Of a DNA stretch of 64,000 nucleotides, positions 51,001 through 59,826 are shown piece by piece. Origin of the DNA: an uncultured Rhodospirillaceae bacterium (lineage in GTDB: Bacteria; Pseudomonadota; Alphaproteobacteria; Reyranellales; Reyranellaceae); the NCBI GenBank assembly GCA_945952105.1, contig CAMFGZ010000009.1:62001-126000 (forward strand), read 5' to 3'. Within the stretch, counting starts at the first letter, position 1. Every line of letters begins with the position of its first letter. Under the pieces are notes generated by a model, which was given only the letters and a program-made list of their open reading frames with translations, made no database searches and had not been told where the DNA came from. Both the position numbers and the translations under genes were made by a program.

Positions 51001-51398
51001 TTGTCGAGCCACGCCTTCAGCTTCGGCCCAAGCGGTTCCAGCTTGCGGAACGGGGCGATCTCCTCGGCCAGCGAGGCATCGTAGGCGAAGGGCCAGGTCT
51101 CGGCGGAGGGCTCCAGGAAGAAGTCGAACGGGTTGATGACCGACATGTCGGCCACGAGGTCGACCGTGACCTCGAACAGGTCGGTCTTTTCCGGAAACAC
51201 CAGGCGGGCGAGGTGGTTGCCCTGCGGATCCTGCTGCCAGTTGATGAAATGCTGGGTCGGCGTGATCTTCAGCGAGTAGGACAGGACCGGCGTCCGGCTG
51301 TGCGGCGCCGGCCGCAGGCGCACGATGTGCGGCCCCAGCTCGATGGGTCGGTCGTACCGATAGGTCGTCCGATGATGCAGCGCGACGTGGATGCTCAT
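48027..51398 (-). CDS. Large transglutaminase / DUF2126 protein (1123 aa)
   Basis: A 1123-residue protein. The N-terminal transglutaminase region includes a bacterial transglutaminase-like N domain (about residues 1-90), then the core with Cys in [31 protein letters not shown] (about residue 173), His in [15 protein letters not shown] and Asp in LDPTSG. From about residue 310 on the chain is DUF2126, with [55 protein letters not shown] and [15 protein letters not shown]; the latter part resembles a glutamine-synthetase/ATP-grasp-like catalytic core. 63 nt upstream of the ATP-grasp fusion gene and likely in one operon with it. Confidence 0.93.
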   Translation of the reverse strand: [1123 protein letters not shown]

Positions 51399-51522
51399 GA
51401 CGGCCTGCTGTTTCGCTCCGAAGACAGACTAAGCAAGTGACATGCCACTAAGCAAGGAAGTGGCGCTATGCTCCTGCCATGATCCTTTTTTGACTGAAGA
51501 CAAATTGCAGGGCGGAGCGTTC

Positions 51523-52266
51523 ATGGCGGACTATTTCGATCTCACGGGCAAGGTCGCCCTCGTCACCGGCGGCAGCCGCGGCCTTGGTTACCAGATGGTG
51601 AAGGCCTTCGCCGCCCACGGCGCCGACGTCTTCATTACCAGCCGCAAGATCGAAACTTGCGAGAAGGTGGCGGCCGAGGTCAAGGCGATGGGCCGCAAGG
51701 CCGCGACCTATGCCTGCAACGTCGCCAACTGGCAGGAGCTCGACGGCATGGTCGACGCCGCCTACGCGGCCTTCGGCAAGGTCGACATCCTGGTTAACAA
51801 TGCCGGGTCCTCGCCGCTCGCGCCCTCGTCGCTGGAAACCTCGGAGCAGCTCTTCGACCGCATCGTGTCGCTGAACTTCAAGGCGCCGTTCCGCCTGATG
51901 TCGCTGGTCGGCAGTCGCATGGCGGCGGGCGACGGCGGCTCGATCATCAACGTCTCGAGCGCCGGCGCTCTGCGCCCGCGGCCGCAGATCGCGCCCTATG
52001 CTGGCGCCAAGGCGGCGCTCAACGCATTGACCGAGGCCTTCGCCTTCGAGTACGCGCCGAAGGTGCGGGTGAACACGATTTCGCCCGGCCGCTTCCTGAC
52101 CGACGTGTCGAAGGCATGGCCCGACGAGCACAAGGCCAATCCGACGGCGGCGCTGAAGCGCAGCGGCCAGCCGGAGGAGATCGTGACCGCCGCGCTCTAT
52201 CTTGCGTCGGGCCGGTCGAGTTTCACCACCGGATCGCTGGTCCGGGTCGATGGAGGAATCGCATGA
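51523..52266 (+). CDS. SDR family NAD(P)-dependent oxidoreductase
   Basis: A 247-residue short-chain dehydrogenase. TGGSRGLGYQMVKAFAAHGADVFITSR is the cofactor-binding glycine motif, NNAGSS follows the central strand, SSAGALRPRPQIAPYAGAKAALNAL carries the catalytic Ser, Tyr and Lys, and a final FTTGSLVRVDGGIA closes the family pattern. ATG 51523 is used; a longer frame starting at 51442 lacks a matching N-terminus. The stop overlaps the zinc alcohol dehydrogenase start (ATGA), so both probably work on the same alcohol/ketone pair. Confidence 0.94.
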   Translation: MADYFDLTGKVALVTGGSRGLGYQMVKAFAAHGADVFITSRKIETCEKVAAEVKAMGRKAATYACNVANWQELDGMVDAAYAAFGKVDILVNNAGSSPLAPSSLETSEQLFDRIVSLNFKAPFRLMSLVGSRMAAGDGGSIINVSSAGALRPRPQIAPYAGAKAALNALTEAFAFEYAPKVRVNTISPGRFLTDVSKAWPDEHKANPTAALKRSGQPEEIVTAALYLASGRSSFTTGSLVRVDGGIA

Positions 52267-53393
52267 AGATGAAAGCTGGCGTTCTCACGGTTTGCGGTGC
52301 GCCCCGCCCCTTCGCCAAGTCCAAGCCCATCCATGTCGTCGAGGTCGATCTCGATCCGCCGGGCGAAGGCGAAGTCCTGGTCAAGGTGGGCGGCGGCGGC
52401 CTCTGCCATTCCGATCTGTCGCTGATCAACGGCGACCGGCCGCGGCCCGTGCCGATCGTGCTGGGCCACGAAGGCTCGGGCGAAATCGTCGAGGTCGGCG
52501 CGGGCGTACACGACGTGAAGGTCGGCGACCATGTCTGCTTCACCTTCAACGTGAGCTGCGGCCGCTGCCGGCGCTGCCTCGAAGGCCGTCCCTACATCTG
52601 CGAGCGCTCGATCAGCCCGCGTGCCGCGGGCCAGCTCCTGTCGGGCAACCACCGTCTGCACCTGGACGGCAAGCCGGTGAACCATCACTCCGGCGTCTCC
52701 TGTTACGCCGAATATGCCGTGGTCGATCGCGGCTCGATCGTGGTGATCGACCGCAGCCTGCCGCTCGACGTGGCGGCCCTGTTCGGTTGCGCCGTCGTCA
52801 CCGGCGTGGGCGCGGTCGTGAATACCGGGCAGATCGAGCCCGGCAGTTCGGTCGCCATCGTCGGCCTGGGCGGCGTCGGCCTCAGCGGCCTGATGGGCGC
52901 GGTGCTCGCGGGCGCCGGCCGCATCGTGGCGATCGACCTCTCCGACGAGAAGCTCGGCCTCGCCCGCCAGCTCGGCGCGACGGACACGGTGAACGCCCGG
53001 GACGCCGATCACGTCACGCAGGTCCGCGACCTCACCAACGGCGGCGTCGACTATGCCTTCGACCTCGCCGGCACCATCAAGGCGATGGAGACCGCCTATC
53101 TCGTGACGCGCTGGGGCGGCACGACGGTGACGGCGGGCCTGTCGCCGATCTCCGCCGACTTCTCGTTCAAGCAGAGCGGGCTGGTCAGCGAGGAGAAGAC
53201 AATCAAGGGCTCCTACATGGGAAGCTGCGTGCCCGTGCGCGACATCCCGCGCTTCATCGCGCTCTACCAGCAGGGCAAGCTGCCGGTCGACCGCATGGTC
53301 AGCCAGCGCATCGGCTTCGACGAGCTGAACGCGGGCTTCGACCGCCTGCAGGACGTCGCCACCGTGCGCCAGGTGCTGGTGCCGCACGGCTGA
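52263..53393 (+). CDS. Zinc-binding alcohol dehydrogenase (MDR family)
   Basis: A 376-residue medium-chain dehydrogenase. The catalytic zinc ligand Cys is in GLCHSDLSLINGD and the His in LGHEGSGEIVEVG. The four-cysteine structural-zinc lobe is CGRCRRCLEGRPYIC (about residues 98-112). The NAD-binding motif is IVGLGGVGLSGLMGAVLAGAGRIVAID. Sequence style (KMKAGVLTVCGAPRPF...) is that of class III-like alcohol/formaldehyde-type dehydrogenases. ATG at 52263 with overlap to the SDR; ATG at 52269 is also possible. Confidence 0.94.
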   Translation: MKMKAGVLTVCGAPRPFAKSKPIHVVEVDLDPPGEGEVLVKVGGGGLCHSDLSLINGDRPRPVPIVLGHEGSGEIVEVGAGVHDVKVGDHVCFTFNVSCGRCRRCLEGRPYICERSISPRAAGQLLSGNHRLHLDGKPVNHHSGVSCYAEYAVVDRGSIVVIDRSLPLDVAALFGCAVVTGVGAVVNTGQIEPGSSVAIVGLGGVGLSGLMGAVLAGAGRIVAIDLSDEKLGLARQLGATDTVNARDADHVTQVRDLTNGGVDYAFDLAGTIKAMETAYLVTRWGGTTVTAGLSPISADFSFKQSGLVSEEKTIKGSYMGSCVPVRDIPRFIALYQQGKLPVDRMVSQRIGFDELNAGFDRLQDVATVRQVLVPHG

Positions 53394-53411
53394 TGAGGGA
53401 GCCTGCTGTCG

Positions 53412-53873
53412 ATGTCCGTCACCATCGCCGTCGAGACGCCGTTGCAGGACGAGGTCCGCGCGCTGGTCTCTGAACTGAACGCGGTGCTGCTCGAGCTGAC
53501 GCCGCCCGAGCACTGTCACCACCTGACCGTCGAGCAGATGGCCGATGAAGACACCACGGTCTTCATCGCCCGCGACGACGGCGCGGCGATCGCGTGCGGG
53601 GCGCTGAAGCGGCATGGCGACGGGATCGGCGAAGTGAAGCGGATGTACACGCGGCCGACCCATCGCGGCCGCAAGATCGGCGAGCAGATCGTGTCGCGCA
53701 TCGAGGCGTTGGCGCGATCGGAAGGGTTGAAGCGCCTGGTGCTGGAGACCGGCGACCGCCATCACGCCGCCTGGAAGGTCTACGAGAATTCGGGCTTCAC
53801 GCGCTGCGGACCGGTGCTCGACTATGCCGACGTGAAGTGGTCGGTGTTCTACGACAAGCGGCTCTCGGGCTGA
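53412..53873 (+). CDS. GNAT family N-acetyltransferase
   Basis: A 153-residue acetyltransferase. The acetyl-CoA-binding motif is in VKRMYTRPTHRGRKIGEQIVSRIEALARSEGLKRLVLETG, followed by AAWKVYENSGFTRCGPV, the usual strand-helix finish. The acceptor substrate cannot be told from sequence. It starts 18 nt after the alcohol dehydrogenase stop and ends 7 nt before the convergent hslO stop. Confidence 0.93.
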   Translation: MSVTIAVETPLQDEVRALVSELNAVLLELTPPEHCHHLTVEQMADEDTTVFIARDDGAAIACGALKRHGDGIGEVKRMYTRPTHRGRKIGEQIVSRIEALARSEGLKRLVLETGDRHHAAWKVYENSGFTRCGPVLDYADVKWSVFYDKRLSG

Positions 53874-53880
53874 TCGTGTC

Positions 53881-54855
53881 TCAGCCGGCCGGGGCGTAGA
53901 CCTTGTCGAGATCGGCGTCGTCGTAGGCGTATTCGGTCGAGCAGAACTCGCACTTCACCGCGACGCGGCCGGTCTTGTCGCGCAGATCGTCGAGCTCCTC
54001 GCGCCGGATCGAGCGCAGGACGCGGTCGATGCGGTCGCGGCTGCAGCGGCAGCGCGCGGCGAAGGCGCGGCGCTCGAAGACCCGCGGCTGTTCCTGGTGG
54101 AACAGGCGATGCAGCAGGGTCGTGCCGGGCAGGGCCGGATCGAGCATTTCCTTCTCGGTGGCCGAGGCCATCAGGATCACCGCCTTGCGCCAGTCGTCCT
54201 CGCGCTGCTCGGGATCGACGTCGAGGCGGCCGGCATCGAACTCCGGCATCTGCTGCACCATCAGCGCCGAGGCACGCCAGTGGTGGCCGTCGGTTCCGCC
54301 GCTGCGACGGGCGGTGATTTTGATGCCGGTCGGGAGCTGCTCGGACTGGCGGAAGTAGGTATGGGCGCAATCGGCGAGGGTCGCGCCCTCGAGCGGCACG
54401 ACGCCCTGGTAGCGTTCGGTGTGCTGGCCCTGGTCGACGGTGAAGGTGAGGCGCCCCTGGCCGAACAGCTTCGGCACGTAGCCGTCGGGCGCGTCCTCGT
54501 TGCCGCTGCCCAGCGCAATGGCGAGCTTCCAGGAATCGAACTGAGCGTAGCCGCGCAGCGCGCCGTCGCTGGTGAGGTCGGTGACGAGCAACTTGATCGG
54601 CCCGTCGCCGCTGATCTGCAGGGTGAAGATGCCGTCGTACTTCAGCGAGGTGGCGAGCGTGGCGCACAGCACCATCGATTCGGCGAGCGGCCGCGCCACG
54701 GCCAGCGGATAGCCGTGACGCTCGATCACCTCGTCGAGGGTCGGGCCCAGCCGCACCAGCCGGCCGCGCACGCCGAGCGCGTCCAGCTGGAAGGGAAGGA
54801 CGCGGTCCCAGTCATCGGAAGGAATTCCTCCCGATGAGGAACTCAAGACAGGCAC
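53881..54855 (-). CDS. hslO: Hsp33 redox-regulated molecular chaperone HslO
   Basis: About 324 residues. The N-terminal substrate-binding domain ([77 protein letters not shown]) is followed by the C-terminal redox zinc switch with CRCSR and CEFC, the CxC and CxxC pairs that bind zinc when reduced. Hsp33 activates on oxidative stress and holds unfolding proteins. No ATG fits: GTG at 54855 and TTG at 54846 (TTGA overlap with the argF stop) are the candidates. Third gene of argD-argF-hslO. Confidence 0.93.
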   Translation of the reverse strand: MPVLSSSSGGIPSDDWDRVLPFQLDALGVRGRLVRLGPTLDEVIERHGYPLAVARPLAESMVLCATLATSLKYDGIFTLQISGDGPIKLLVTDLTSDGALRGYAQFDSWKLAIALGSGNEDAPDGYVPKLFGQGRLTFTVDQGQHTERYQGVVPLEGATLADCAHTYFRQSEQLPTGIKITARRSGGTDGHHWRASALMVQQMPEFDAGRLDVDPEQREDDWRKAVILMASATEKEMLDPALPGTTLLHRLFHQEQPRVFERRAFAARCRCSRDRIDRVLRSIRREELDDLRDKTGRVAVKCEFCSTEYAYDDADLDKVYAPAG

Positions 54856-55769
54856 CAGGCCAGGATGCTCTTCTGCGCGTGCAGGCGGTTCTCGGCCTCG
54901 TCGAACACGACCGACTGCGGGCCGTCGATCACCTCGGCGGTCACTTCCTCGCCGCGATGGGCGGGGAGACAGTGCATGAAGATCGCGTCCTTCTTGGCCT
55001 GCTTCATCAGGTGCTTGTCGACCTGGTAGGCGCGCAGCAGGTTGTGGCGTCGCGCGGCGCTCGGGCTGTCCGGATCCTCGTCGCCCATCGACACCCAGGT
55101 GTCGGTGACGACGCAATCGGCGTCCTTCACCAGCTTCTCGGGATCGTGGCCGATCGAGATGCGACCCTTCGACTTCTCGGCCCACTGCACCACGTCGGCC
55201 GGCGGCTTCAGCTCGGTCGGGCAGGCAATGCGCAGCTCGAAGTCGAACTGCACGGCCGCATGAATCCACGACGTCGCCATGTTGTTGCCGTCGCCCGACC
55301 AGACCACCGACTTGCCCTGGATGGGGCCGCGATGCTCCTCGTAGGTCATGACGTCGGCCATGAGCTGGCAGGGATGCGTCTTGTCGGTGAGGCCGTTGAT
55401 CACCGGGACGGTCGCGTACTTCGCCATCTCGAGGAGCTTATCCTCGACGGTGGTGCGCATCATGATGATGTCGACGTAGCGGCTGAGCACGCGCGCGGTG
55501 TCGGCGATGGTCTCGCCTCGGCCGAGCTGCGTGTCGGTGCGGCCCAGCATGATCGTCTGGCCGCCAAGCTCGCGCATGCCGACCTCGAACGACACGCGGG
55601 TGCGTGTCGAGGGCTTCTCGAAGATCATGGCCAGCGTCTTGCCGGTGAGCGGCTTCTCGTGCCCACCGTTGGAACGCGCCTTCTTCATCGCCTTGCCGTG
55701 ATCGAGGATCTGGCGAAGCGTCCTGGGATCGACCTGGTCGAGGTCGAGGAAGTGCTTGGGCGTCGTCAT
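54843..55769 (-). CDS. argF: Ornithine carbamoyltransferase ArgF
   Basis: A 308-residue anabolic enzyme that makes citrulline from ornithine and carbamoyl phosphate. Key motifs: carbamoyl-phosphate site [16 protein letters not shown] (about residue 50), [45 protein letters not shown] and the catalytic [21 protein letters not shown] 55769 follows the argD stop by 7 nt. A longer frame starting at 55838 lies within argD. Confidence 0.97.
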   Translation of the reverse strand: MTTPKHFLDLDQVDPRTLRQILDHGKAMKKARSNGGHEKPLTGKTLAMIFEKPSTRTRVSFEVGMRELGGQTIMLGRTDTQLGRGETIADTARVLSRYVDIIMMRTTVEDKLLEMAKYATVPVINGLTDKTHPCQLMADVMTYEEHRGPIQGKSVVWSGDGNNMATSWIHAAVQFDFELRIACPTELKPPADVVQWAEKSKGRISIGHDPEKLVKDADCVVTDTWVSMGDEDPDSPSAARRHNLLRAYQVDKHLMKQAKKDAIFMHCLPAHRGEEVTAEVIDGPQSVVFDEAENRLHAQKSILAWCLS

Positions 55770-55776
55770 GGGCGGC

Positions 55777-56973
55777 CTACTCGGCGGCCTTGGACGCAGC
55801 CTCGAACGACTGGGCGGCCTGCTCGAGGATGGCGACACCTTCGTCGAGCGCGGCCTTGTCGGCGATCAGGGCCGGGAAGATGCGGACCACGTTCTCGCCG
55901 GCCGGCACGACCAGCAGGCCGAGCGACTGCAGCTTGTTCACCATGTCGCCCGCCGGGACCGACGGGGCGCACTGCAGGCCCTGCAGGAAGCCCATGCCGC
56001 GCTGCTCGACGAACACCTTGGGGTGCTTCTTGCAGAGTTCCTCGAGCTTGCCCTTCAGGTACTCGCCGCGCTCGCGCACGCCGTCGATGAAGCCCGGCTG
56101 CAGGAGGATGTCGAGCACGCCGTTGGCGACGCCGGTGGCCAGCGGGTTGCCGCCATAGGTCGAGCCGTGCGTGCCCGGGACCATGCCGACCGCCGCCTTC
56201 TCGGTTGCCATGAAGGCACCGATCGGGAAGCCGCCGCCCATGCCCTTGGCGATCGCCGCGACGTCGGGCTTCACCCCCGACCAGTCGTAGCCCCACATCT
56301 TGCCGGTCCGGCCGAAACCGGTGTGGACCTCGTCGTAGAACAGCAGCAGGCCGAACTCGTCGCAGATCGAGCGCAGGTCCTTCAGGAACTGCGGGGTGGT
56401 GGCGCGGATCCCGCCCTCGCCCTGGATCGGCTCGACCAGGATGCCGGCGGTCTCGTCATCCACCATGTCGCGCACGACGTTGGTGTTGTTGAGCGGCGCA
56501 TGGCGGTAGCCGGGCGCCGGCGGGCCGAAGCCTTCGAGATACTTCTCGTTGCCGGTGGCGGCGAGCGCGTTCAGCAGGCGGCCGTGGAACGCCGCCTGGA
56601 AGGCGATGATCTTGTACCGCTTGGGCTGGCCGTTCATGTACTGATACTTGCGGATCAGCTTGATGCCGCCCTCGATGGCTTCCGCGCCGGAATTGCAGAA
56701 GAACATCGTGTCGGCGAACGAATTCTCGACCAGCCGCTTGGCCAGCTTCTCGCCGTTGCCGACCCGGAACAGGTTCGACGTATGCCAGAGCTTGGAACCC
56801 TGCTCGGTCAGGGTCTTGACCAGGTGCGGGTGGCAGTGGCCCAGCGCGTTCACGGCGATGCCGGAGGTAAAGTCCAAGTAACGTCGGCCGTCCGCCGCGT
56901 AGAGATAGTTGCCCTCTCCGCGTTCGAACACGACGTCCTTGCGACCGTACGTCGGCATAACAGCCGTAATCAC
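55777..56973 (-). CDS. argD: Acetylornithine (or N-succinyldiaminopimelate) aminotransferase ArgD
   Basis: A 398-residue class III PLP aminotransferase. [35 protein letters not shown] is the N-terminal signature, [19 protein letters not shown] the PLP phosphate-binding block, [43 protein letters not shown] contains the Schiff-base lysine. It converts N-acetylglutamate semialdehyde to N-acetylornithine in arginine synthesis. Starts at GTG 56973 with GGGAGG six bases upstream; ATG at 56958 is an alternative. Own promoter and leader hairpin lie upstream. Confidence 0.96.
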   Translation of the reverse strand: MITAVMPTYGRKDVVFERGEGNYLYAADGRRYLDFTSGIAVNALGHCHPHLVKTLTEQGSKLWHTSNLFRVGNGEKLAKRLVENSFADTMFFCNSGAEAIEGGIKLIRKYQYMNGQPKRYKIIAFQAAFHGRLLNALAATGNEKYLEGFGPPAPGYRHAPLNNTNVVRDMVDDETAGILVEPIQGEGGIRATTPQFLKDLRSICDEFGLLLFYDEVHTGFGRTGKMWGYDWSGVKPDVAAIAKGMGGGFPIGAFMATEKAAVGMVPGTHGSTYGGNPLATGVANGVLDILLQPGFIDGVRERGEYLKGKLEELCKKHPKVFVEQRGMGFLQGLQCAPSVPAGDMVNKLQSLGLLVVPAGENVVRIFPALIADKAALDEGVAILEQAAQSFEAASKAAE

Positions 56974-56994
56974 AGCTAGCCTCCCTCAAAAACC

Positions 56995-57039
56995 AAAAAA
57001 CCCCCGCCGTTTCAGCGATTCCGGAATGGAAACGCCGGG
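56995..57039 (-). terminator. Terminator-like hairpin in the argD leader
   Basis: In transcription direction CCCGGCGTTTC (57039-57029) pairs with GAAACGGCGGG (57013-57003) with one G-G mismatch and a 15-nt loop, followed by GG and six T (57000-56995). It lies between the predicted argD promoter and start codon, so it could act as an attenuator. Confidence 0.6.
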
Positions 57040-57057
57040 TTTTAGCGAGGGCCCGGC

Positions 57058-57086
57058 ACTATCTTATCCGGGTCCGGGTGTGTCAA
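57058..57086 (-). promoter_or_regulatory. Predicted sigma-70 promoter of argD-argF-hslO
   Basis: On the minus strand TTGACA (57086-57081) is a perfect -35 box, with 17 nt before GATAGT (57063-57058), which matches the -10 consensus at 4 of 6 positions. Transcription should begin near 57051 and run first through the leader hairpin. Confidence 0.65.
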
Positions 57087-57117
57087 CTTGGGCCGGATGG
57101 CCGTAGGCCCACGCCTT

Positions 57118-57135
57118 GAGGGGTTTTGACCCCTC
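57118..57135 (+). other. Small hairpin upstream of the sphingolipid operon start
   Basis: GAGGGGT (57118-57124) and ACCCCTC (57129-57135) form a perfect 7-bp stem with loop TTTG, ending just before the TAGGAG ribosome-binding site of the acyl-AMP ligase gene. It may tune translation, but no regulator is evident. Confidence 0.4.
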
Positions 57136-57156
57136 TGCTAGGAGACCCGCCTTCCC

Positions 57157-58896
57157 ATGAAATTGCTGCCCACCCGCAATTCCACGCTCGCCCTGCATCG
57201 CGCCGGCTTCGCCTCCGTGCCTGCGATGCTCGACTATGCGGCGAAGGGCGAGACCGGGGTGACCTTTTATAATGCCAAGGGTGAGCAACTCTCGGCCTTG
57301 CCGTGGCGCGAGATCCGCGAGCGGGCACAGGTCATCGCCCGCAAGCTGATCGGCGCGGGCTTTGCCCGGGGCGAGCGTATCCTGATCACGGCCGACACCT
57401 GGCCGGGCTTCTTCGACTCGTTCTTCGGCGCCCAGTATGCCGGCCTGCTCCCCGTGCCGGTCTCCATTCCGGTCGGTATCGGCGGCAAAGAGGCCTATCT
57501 CGATCAGCTTCGCCGCCAGTTCGCGGCGTCCGGCGCGGTCGCCGCGGTCGGGCTCGACGATCTCGCGGGCTATCTCGCCGATGCCGCACGGGAATTTCCG
57601 GCCGTACGCCTCCATGGCGGCATGGACATGCTGCATTCCCTGCCCGAGAAGCCGGTCGACCTGCGGCCGCTCGGTGCCGACGACCTCTGCTACATCCAGT
57701 TCTCGTCGGGCAGCACGCGGCATCCCCACGGTGTGCAGATCACCCAGCGGGCGCTGATGGCCAACCTGGCCGGGATGGTCGGACCGGCCGGGCTCGGCGT
57801 CGTCGAGGGCGACCGCGCGGTCAGCTGGCTGCCGCTCTATCATGACATGGGTCTGATCGGCTTCCTGATGGCCCCGCTCTCGACCCAGATCTCCATCGAC
57901 TACCTGACACCGCGCGACTTCGCGCGCCGGCCGATGCAGTGGCTGAACCTGATCTCGCGCAATCGCGGCACGATCTCCTACAGCCCGAGCTTCGGCTACG
58001 ACCTCGCCGTGCGCCGCGGCGCGACCCAGGTCCCGGCCGATCTCGATCTTCGCTGCTGGCGGCATGCCGGCATCGGCGGCGACATGGTGCGGGCCGACGT
58101 GCTGGAGCGCTTCGCGACGACCTTCGAGCCGTTCGGCTTCGACAGCAAGGCCTTCATCCCGAGCTACGGCATGGCCGAGGTCTGCCTCGCCATCACCTTC
58201 TGCCCTCACGATACCGGCGTGCGCACCGATGCCGTCGAGCGCACGGCGCTGGCCGAGGCGCAGCGCGCGGTGCCGGCCGCCGATCCGGCCGACGACCACA
58301 AGGCGCGCCGCTTCGTGATCTGCGGTCGCGTGCTGCCGGGCCACAAGCTGGAAGTGCGCGATCCTGAGGGCAAGGTTCTGTCCGACCGCTCGGTCGGCCG
58401 CATCTTCGTGTCGGGCCCCAGCATCATGCCGGGCTATTTCGGTGAGCCCGAGGCCAGCCGCGAAGTCCTTTCCGACGGTTGGCTCGACACCGGCGACCTC
58501 GGCTACATGCTGGACGGCGAGATCGTCGTCACCGGCCGCGCCAAGGACCTGATCATCGTCAACGGCCGCAACGTCTGGCCGCAGGACATCGAATGGGCGG
58601 TCGAGGCCAAGCGCGTTGTGAAGAACGGCGATGCGGCGGCCTTCTCGATCGATACCGGCGAGGGCGAGCGCGTTGTCGTGGCCGTGCTGGCGCGCGTGTC
58701 GGGCGAGGAGGCGCGGGTCGCGCTGGCGCGCGACGTGGCGGGCGCGGTGCGTGAGGCGATCGCCGTCGATTGCGACGTGGCGCTGGTGCCCCCGACGCTT
58801 GGCCTGCCCACCACCTCCTCCGGCAAGCTGTCGCGCGCCCGGACGAAGGCCAACTACCTCGCCGGCCTCTACGCGCCGAAGCCCGCGGCGGCCTGA
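57157..58896 (+). CDS. aasR: Fatty acyl-AMP ligase/acyl-ACP synthetase of the ceramide locus (AasR-like)
   Basis: A 579-residue adenylate-forming enzyme of the fatty acyl-AMP ligase class. The AMP-binding signature is YIQFSSGSTRHPHGVQITQRALMAN (about residue 180), GSTRHPHGVQ replacing the usual GTTGxPKGV; HDMGLIGFLMAPL, PSYGMAEVCLAI and TGDLGYMLDGEIVVTGRAKDLIIVNGRN are further motifs. It activates a long-chain acid for transfer to the dedicated acyl carrier protein, feeding serine palmitoyltransferase. First gene of a plus-strand block including cerR, acp and spt; the Caulobacter ceramide locus has the same set. Confidence 0.92.
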   Translation: MKLLPTRNSTLALHRAGFASVPAMLDYAAKGETGVTFYNAKGEQLSALPWREIRERAQVIARKLIGAGFARGERILITADTWPGFFDSFFGAQYAGLLPVPVSIPVGIGGKEAYLDQLRRQFAASGAVAAVGLDDLAGYLADAAREFPAVRLHGGMDMLHSLPEKPVDLRPLGADDLCYIQFSSGSTRHPHGVQITQRALMANLAGMVGPAGLGVVEGDRAVSWLPLYHDMGLIGFLMAPLSTQISIDYLTPRDFARRPMQWLNLISRNRGTISYSPSFGYDLAVRRGATQVPADLDLRCWRHAGIGGDMVRADVLERFATTFEPFGFDSKAFIPSYGMAEVCLAITFCPHDTGVRTDAVERTALAEAQRAVPAADPADDHKARRFVICGRVLPGHKLEVRDPEGKVLSDRSVGRIFVSGPSIMPGYFGEPEASREVLSDGWLDTGDLGYMLDGEIVVTGRAKDLIIVNGRNVWPQDIEWAVEAKRVVKNGDAAAFSIDTGEGERVVVAVLARVSGEEARVALARDVAGAVREAIAVDCDVALVPPTLGLPTTSSGKLSRARTKANYLAGLYAPKPAAA

Positions 58897-58905
58897 CCGC
58901 TCGCC

Positions 58906-59826
58906 ATGGGCAAGCTGGTCGCCGTCACCGGGGCCACCGGCTTCGTCGGTCCCCATCTCGTCGCTGCTCTCGCCCGCCGTGGCTGGCGGCTGCGGATCCT
59001 GGTCCGGCGCTGGACCCCGCTGCCGTCGCTGGCCGGCGTCGATGCCGATCTCGTCCTGGGCGATCTCTCCTCCGAGGCAGCGCTGCGCCAGCTCGTCCGG
59101 GGTGCGGACGCGGTGATCCATGCAGCCGGGCTGATCAAGGCCCGGCGGGCCGCCGACTTCCTGCCGGTGAACCGGGACAGTGGTGCCCTCCTGTCGGCGC
59201 TGGCACCGGACGCCCACATGGTTCTGCTCTCGTCCCTGGCCGCTCGCGAGCCACAGCTTTCTGCCTATGGAGCGAGCAAGCGCGCAGGCGAGGCAGTCGT
59301 TGCCACCCGCAGCGGTCGCTGGGCCATCGTGCGCGCGCCGGCGGTGTACGGACCGGGCGATCGGGAGACCTTGGCTTATTTCCGAGCGGTTAACTCGGGT
59401 ATTGCGCCGCAGCCCCACCTGCCGTCGGCCCGCCTGTCGCTGATCCATGTCGCAGACCTTGCCGAGGCGCTGGCCCTGACCGTGGAGCGGCCGCCTCCCA
59501 ACGGGACCTACGAGATCGACGACGGCCAGGTCTACACCTACGAAGACATGGCGAGGGCGGCGGGTGAGGCGCTGGGCCGCCGAGCCTTGCGGATCTCGGT
59601 CCCGCGGGGCGTCATGGCTTGTCTCGCAGGGTGGAACGAGATGCGACAGGGTTTGGGGGCCGGCCCCCAGATTCTGACCCAAGGGAAGGTCAACGAGATC
59701 TTCCACCCCGACTGGTCGGTCCGGGATCGCGGCCTGGCCGCAGCGATTGGCCTCCAGCCACGTTATGACCTGACGTCCGGCTTCCGCGACACGATCTTGT
59801 GGTATCGCGCCAAGCACTGGCTATAG
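58906..59826 (+). CDS. cerR: NAD-dependent epimerase/dehydratase, CerR-like (3-oxosphinganine reductase role)
   Basis: A 306-residue extended SDR. The N-terminal cofactor motif TGATGFVGPHLVAALARRGWRLRILVRR and active-site YGASK in AREPQLSAYGASKRAGEAV are present, with PAVYGPGDRETLAYFRAVNSG and SLIHVADLAEALAL in the substrate half. In Caulobacter the equivalent CerR reduces a ceramide-pathway ketone. Starts 9 nt after the ligase stop. The assignment rests mainly on position between the ligase, the acyl carrier protein and serine palmitoyltransferase. Confidence 0.88.
   Translation: MGKLVAVTGATGFVGPHLVAALARRGWRLRILVRRWTPLPSLAGVDADLVLGDLSSEAALRQLVRGADAVIHAAGLIKARRAADFLPVNRDSGALLSALAPDAHMVLLSSLAAREPQLSAYGASKRAGEAVVATRSGRWAIVRAPAVYGPGDRETLAYFRAVNSGIAPQPHLPSARLSLIHVADLAEALALTVERPPPNGTYEIDDGQVYTYEDMARAAGEALGRRALRISVPRGVMACLAGWNEMRQGLGAGPQILTQGKVNEIFHPDWSVRDRGLAAAIGLQPRYDLTSGFRDTILWYRAKHWL

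Noticed and set aside
48027-51398. A frameshift or gene break inside the 1123-residue protein
   Set aside because: The frame is continuous from 51398 to the stop and the domain order matches full-length transglutaminase-DUF2126 proteins.
57064-59817. 917-residue open frame on the minus strand opposite the acyl-AMP ligase and CerR genes
   Set aside because: The minus-strand frame is an antisense shadow: its translation is low-complexity, rich in Arg, Gly and Asp, and lacks any domain, while the plus strand has two recognisable enzymes.
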